From contig NC_088325.1 in the NCBI RefSeq assembly GCF_910592395.1, positions 1,238,001 through 1,302,000 of the forward strand: 64,000 nucleotides of DNA, in the 5' to 3' direction. A model generated the notes under the pieces. That model worked only from the letters and a program-made list of their open reading frames with translations. It had not been told where the DNA came from and did not search any database. The stretch comes from Lineus longissimus (taxonomy: Eukaryota > Nemertea > Pilidiophora > Heteronemertea > Lineidae). Both the position numbers and the translations under genes were made by a program. Below, one piece after another: positions 58,606 to 64,000 of the stretch; position 1 is the stretch's first letter; each line of letters starts with the position of its first letter.

Positions 58606-60774
58606 AAGGAGTTCCAATAAAAACGATGACACACTGCTGCCTTTCTTTATTGAGAAAAGGAAGTTCCGTTTGCATTATAATAAGAATATCCCAAAGAAAT
58701 TCCAACCATTCATTATTATAAGAATTAATGTGCGGGGACAATAAAGTTATTGTCCCGAGGACCCACGCTCTGTTTGCTTGACGTCTCTCTATAGAAGTCA
58801 TAGAGATGTCAATGGTATACTCTATATCTACGTTTATAAGATCACTCCATTTTGGCATTCACAGCTTGCACTGCATTGGCCTGCCAGTGTGCAACCGCAT
58901 GTACAGCCTGGTTTGGTTCATTCGTCCTCTGGGTCAATTCTGGTTCATCTTGAACCGAATAATTACCACAGAAGACAATGATTAAGGCAAGTAATACCTG
59001 CCACTGACCTTACAAGAGTGGATATAGAGTATACACACCAGGAATCTTTGTCTGAAAGCTCCAAAGGCAGGAAGTCCATATTGCATTAAAAAATTGGTGA
59101 CACATGATATGTTTCATGTTAGAACCTGAACAGAAGTACATATTGTGCACTGTTCTATTCGTGTCTTGGGTTTTGGATGATTTGGATAAAAAAAAATGTT
59201 TTTTCAAATTTAACCAGATAGACATATTCTCAAAAGAGAATGAAAATTTGCAAAAATTGTGTAGGAGTTTATAGCACACTGAGACAACTCCCAACACTGG
59301 TCTCGCGAAGTAGATGACTAAAATAAGTAGTCTCAACATTCTGTCAATACTGAAGTCACTGAATAACACACACGAAATAAAACATACAATGCACATACCC
59401 ATGTACATGTAGGTAGTGTAACTACATTGCACATGTCAGCATATAGCACGGCCAACTCAAAGTCAAGTGGAACGATTTGTCAATGCGCTTAGGGTTCAAG
59501 ATCCACTTTGTATTTGCTCTTGATCGTGCAATAAGTCAAAAAGTTTGTCCTTCATCCTTCATCATATAGTCGTTTTATAATACCATAGCTTGTTTGTTGT
59601 TATTTTTTACGCAGTTGTAAAAATGCTCATCTAGCCATGGAGGAAAAATACTCCCATGAAAAACCTTGGAACTCATGATGTTTAGGCCGGGATCTGCATA
59701 TCCCCCCCCCCCCCCCAAGCTGTGGCGTAGGACCTGAGACGAGATGTTTCTCTCTCAAACCTCGATGGAGACAGCTCAGAGGGGACCGCTCAGAGACACC
59801 CATCACAAGTTCGGGTACTCAATCCCATTCCACCACACCATTCTTCCCCAACACAATGGCCGCTGCTAAAGTTTTGGTCAACAAAACCCAAATGAAAACA
59901 GAGGGTACATTGTATGTCTACCGTTATCATACACAGTGGAAGCTATTGACAAGATAGATGGCTTGGGGTTTCGTGGAGTTATTTTCTTTGAAAATAACTG
60001 CCCTGGCAGAGTCTTTATAAAGTCATTTTGTGAGAGACAAATACATTGTATTTGAAAGAGATGTCTGTGCTGAAGTTGTGTGCATAGGATGTGTGTATTC
60101 TGTCCCTGGCAAGTAGGGGGTCGACAATTTGGGGTAAGGGGTCGACTAACTGTCATTGCCATTAAATATAATTAGGATTTGAAGATATAGATGACAATAA
60201 GGCCAGATAACACATTTCACATTTTATCCATTTTTTTCGTGCCAAGAGAACATGTATTTGTGTGCAGAGTGGCAATCCAAGTTCCGCAGCACAAAGCACT
60301 TTGCAAACATAAACTTGTTTACTACTTGAGTTCTTCTGACTACAGTTCAACCATCGAAGTTGAAACATTAATCCTTAATTTTCTCCCTCTTCTTCTTCTG
60401 TGCTCAGATATTTCTTGCTATCATCTCCTAGGTGATGCACCCCAACAAAATCGACTCATTGCTCCAAGTCTTCAGCAGTGCCTTCCCTTCGTAGAAGCTT
60501 GACTCTGCCCTCTCCCTAGTATTCCTATCCTTAATTTACCTCCAGTTATGCACCAAAAACCTTTTTATTGCCAATTCCTCGAACTGACTGAGTTATTTCT
60601 AGCAGATTTTTCTTCTTTGTATTTTGCAGGATGGGTTCCAAAGCAGAACATTCAACAAAAATGAACCAAGCAGAGGAGAAGAAATATGTGTTTTGACATA
60701 GATGTGTGCTCGATGGTCTTCTGGCCTTGATACCAAAGAAAACATGACTGAGCTCGGACTCAAGGGGCTACAAC

Positions 60775-60956
60775 TACAGCTGAAGCTCCCTTAGCGAACA
60801 CCACTCTATCAAGGACTCCCTGTCTATTAAGAACACCAGTTTTGGTCTCAAATTGGTTGCTGCCATTCAATTTGACCTCTCTAATCTGGACACCTCTCTT
60901 TTAAGGACAGCACTTGTCAGTCTAGAGGGTGTCCTTAATAGGGAGGTTCCGCTGTA
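60775..60956 (+). mobile_element. Palindromic family repeat, copy 15
   Basis: It runs from TACAGCTGAAGCTCCCTTAG to AATAGGGAGGTTCCGCTGTA and is complete, with a few substitutions. Confidence 0.8.
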
Positions 60957-61877
60957 TGTATGATATTGAAGTCATAAAACAGCATAACAAATGATTTCAT
61001 GAGGAAGGATGCATGAAGCTGTATTCTCTGAGGAGAACTTTACAAACTTCTTTAAGTTTGGGAACAGAATATTATCACCGACCAAGAAGAGTATTCTGCA
61101 GTCAATCGAAAACCTTTCTGGTGACCAAAACAAACTAACAAGAAAAGGACTTAGCTAACATTCTGTCCCAACAAGCAAAGGGACATAAAGAAATACTGGG
61201 AAGTCATATTGTCCTTTGAATGCAAATTAACCCCCATTATGGCTTCCTAACTAACTGGCAACCATTTTGGCCCTTTGTGTCAAGGCCCTGATCAAATAGA
61301 CTGTTTACCAATGACCCACAAAATAGCAAAGGTACCTCCCTGTACAATACAGCACCTTGACTTGAAAAGTTGAGAAAACAAATTTCAGGTAGAGAAAATA
61401 GTTTAAGTTGACTTTGCAATGAAAATTTACTGGTGTGTCAAACCTTCTCAGGGTGGAATGGACATTTTGGGACACTCATCTCATCTCAAGTTTGTCACAG
61501 TTTTATGTACATTTTTTGAAGGATAATGTACATGAATGTACAGTGTCATATCAGGTTGGAACCGACTAAGAAAACATGGACAATCACATTGATCTAAAGT
61601 CCGAACAAAGAATATGGTCAGCTTTAGAAGAAGAAGGGTCTGGACATGGCCACTTAGAGCCACAATGAAAATGCCTGCCCCAAGAAAATACAGGTTTACC
61701 CACATTGTTGTACTGGTTTACCCAGGGTAAACCTCTGTGCTGTTAAAGCTTCATGGGTAAATAATGAGTCTGTGAGGCATGACAATATGAGTATTACTGG
61801 TTTAGGGAAATCTTCCACCAAGGCACGAACACTGGTATCTGGTTCACCAACATAACAGTTGAAATCCTAGTGCAATT

Positions 61878-62000
61878 TGAACTCCTTCAAAATGAAGTAA
61901 ATGTCCATTTAAGTAAGACCTGGGAGAGAACTGCCACCATTGAAATTGGCATTGCACGTTCTAGCCAAAATGGTGGGGCCTATGGGCATCCCTTGGCTTA
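61878..62000. mobile_element. Partial copy of the 42.1-kb foldback element
   Basis: It contains GAACTCCTTCAAAATGAAGT, ATTGGCATT and GTTCTAGCCAAAATGGTG with GGGCCTATGG, all matching parts of the arms at 42.2-42.46 kb, with the middle rearranged. Confidence 0.5.
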
Positions 62001-64000
62001 GTATCGTCAAGGGTCTGAGCAATAACGTGCAAGGAGAGTCATAATGAATGTTCTGATATTTTTGACATAGTTTTTTTGTCAATTCTCCACAAGCCCCTGA
62101 GAAGTCGGCAGAGAATCATGGTCCATATTTTGTGAGAAAGTGGAGTGAGCCCCCCTCTGACCTGCACTACCACTGTCTATTTTGAAAACTGGAAGCTGCA
62201 TTGGAAAGTGCAATATTGCACTTACAGTGTAAGGAAATTACGGATCTAGTTTGTGCAATTTTGATGAACTTGTTTCAGGTTTCAGAACTCGTAAGTAACA
62301 AGTCTGGTTTGAAAAGTGATTGGCATTGCTTTTGAACTCTGAACCTTTTGAACTCGACATGCTTTAAGCAGGGTTGACTTGGAAAGCCCTAAATACATGA
62401 AACACTAATTTTCTCTTTTTTGAGAGTATATTGCTTTCTCACAGAAAAAAAATTGAAAATTCTTGTCGCACTTTCAAACATTGTCTGCCAGCGCCATTAA
62501 TTTCATTATCAGGCTGCCTTATATTTGAAATGTTATTAAGTTCAACGCTTTGTTCCTTGACTGAAGAATGTGGTTAATTAATTTCAGAATGCAAGAAGAA
62601 CCAAATTTAATTACAGAGACTCAAATGCAATCTTATTCAGCGATGAGCTTTTCTTTTATCTTCTGACCCAGTTTATAGAGATGTAATTTCTTGGTTATGA
62701 AAAATAAATGGACAAAAAGTGGGAAGTTTTTGTAGTGTCTTCAGCGGTATGCTGTACAAGTATGTCGGCAGAACATGACTTTCCAGCCCAAAAAGGACCC
62801 CAATTGTCATGAAAACATATATTTCGGCCAGGTCTGGGGGCAGTTCCTTGTCCCCTCCAGCCAAATACTGTGGCATTCCCATGACCGTAAAAGGAGATAT
62901 GATCTCAGCCATTGTTTGGCTGAAGGTAAAACTGAAATTATGCAATTTATATCGAACTTTTGTACCATTTTGAAATATGCTATTTTTATGCAAGAGAATA
63001 AATAACTGAACTCAGATTCAATAAATGTCAAAAACCTTAATTTCATTCATCAGGTACATTTTTACCAACCACATGTATACATTTTTTAAACATTTTTATG
63101 GTTGAATAAAGACTAATTACCAACCATGTGTTGTTGGTCACTAGACTGCACAGATGGACCTTATTTCGTTGTGCACCTAAGTACAAACATTATATACATT
63201 ACCCTCTGTTCACTAAGTGTAACTCCCCCCCTCCCCCTCCCCATATGTACCAAGTGCCTTGCCCAAGGACTCTCACACCCCAATCAAATGACATAAACCT
63301 CCTGTTCACCTCGGATTACCAACAGGAGCTGAGGAGGCTAATCTATTAGCAAAATAAACCACCAACTTAATGTTTGTGTACAGAACAGTTTAGTTGGACA
63401 ACAAAAGGGGTCTCTGCGGATTAACCCTTTCTGCATTGTGGGGGTAATTACTTTGAATAAAGGAAGCAATGAGTGAAATGGTATTGACCATTCTACTTTC
63501 AGTGTCAGTTTCAGCCTGACTTGCATTAGATATGCACTCACATCGAATACAAATCTGTTCTGGAAATCGATCATTTTGGGTGAAACAGGTGGAACCTCAC
63601 AGGATGTAGTGGACCTAATAGCCTTGAGCAACGCAAGTGGACACCATGCTTGGCTGAGTTGAGGTGCGCTGGAGGACACAGTTAGCTAAGCCACTAGCTA
63701 ATTACTAAATTAGCCATAAGTCAATTAGTGAAAGGGAAGTTTGATTGAGTCGTTCAGTATCTTGTTGTGTTAGTTGCAAGCACTGGTCTTGTCACAACAT
63801 GCTGGTGATCTTTTATGCCGTGAGAGTTCGCTGCAATACATTTCACAGACCACCACACCAACTAAAAAGGCTAGAATGAAAGAAGAACAGAAAAACCAAT
63901 CGACCAAGATTTGAACCACAGATCCTTGGAATACCGGTCCTCTGCTCTACTGCTCAACACAGTGTGACAAAGGGAACAATAGATTCCCGTTTTCATTTTT

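Larger units (their letters stand above)
55081..64000. other. Region without a supported gene
   Basis: It holds the repeats at 56378, 57217, 58533, 60775 and 61878. An 80-codon minus-strand frame at 57743-57985 (ERRDLAWQLMSNSGIKIV, CHFGQRYYQLRKYDI) has protein-like composition, but I do not recognise it. The other frames look accidental. Confidence 0.5.

Noticed and set aside
59010-59432. A 140-codon minus-strand open frame with a hydrophobic stretch
   Set aside because: It starts at a non-ATG codon in A/T-rich sequence, has no recognisable domain or repeat of a known pattern, and lacks splice signals. It is probably accidental.

Overview
The window is nuclear DNA from an animal, most likely an invertebrate. 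The coding sequence that can be supported is split into short exons with GT/AG introns. The noncoding DNA is full of tRNA-derived SINE heads, a truncated LINE 3' end, short terminal-inverted-repeat (MITE-like) elements and minisatellites. No bacterial operons, ribosome binding sites, rRNA, CRISPR array or complete virus is visible. Sequence alone does not place the phylum; a marine invertebrate fits the repeat style, but that is inference.

One gene is well supported. It lies on the minus strand between about 35.9 kb (5' side) and 15.8 kb (3' side). Twelve exons were located by GT/AG boundaries. Every junction is phase 1, and they join into an open frame of 2568 bases (856 codons). It encodes seven immunoglobulin domains and then two fibronectin type III (FN3) domains: Ig1 (35610-35915), Ig2 (22204-22494), Ig3 (21381-21518 + 20866-20979), Ig4 (19620-19907), Ig5 (19137-19223 + 18810-18980), Ig6 (18015-18242 + 17695-17808), Ig7 (17097-17399), FN3-1 (16512-16775), FN3-2 (15870-16133). 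This resembles nephrin/Hibris/Kirrel-type adhesion receptors, but the exact family is not proven. The start codon with signal peptide and a definite transmembrane or terminal exon were not found.

Layout. 1-15.8 kb: no supported gene; SINE pieces, a T-rich tandem repeat (2.5 kb), hairpins (5.1-5.3 kb), copies of a palindromic GGACACCTCTCTATTA family, and a 27/28-bp minisatellite (11.47-12.23 kb). 15.8-22.5 kb: eleven exons of the Ig gene, with a 30-bp minisatellite and a SINE in one intron. 22.5-35.6 kb: a 13-kb intron holding a 70-bp satellite, a truncated LINE, a SINE and a 188-bp MITE. 36-38 kb: a tandem array of seven tRNA-like SINE heads. 38-64 kb: no supported gene; a large foldback element (42.1-42.6 kb), a degenerate tandem region (44.85-46.5 kb), an array of 110-bp units each carrying a relic CCHC zinc knuckle (54.25-55.08 kb), and more copies of the palindromic family.

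The most unusual signals are the zinc-knuckle array, the tandem tRNA-like array, the high density of one palindromic repeat family (about 17 copies in 64 kb, three of them inside introns of the Ig gene), and the ambiguous 3' end of the Ig gene, where failure to splice would add a leucine-rich tail encoded by a trinucleotide microsatellite.
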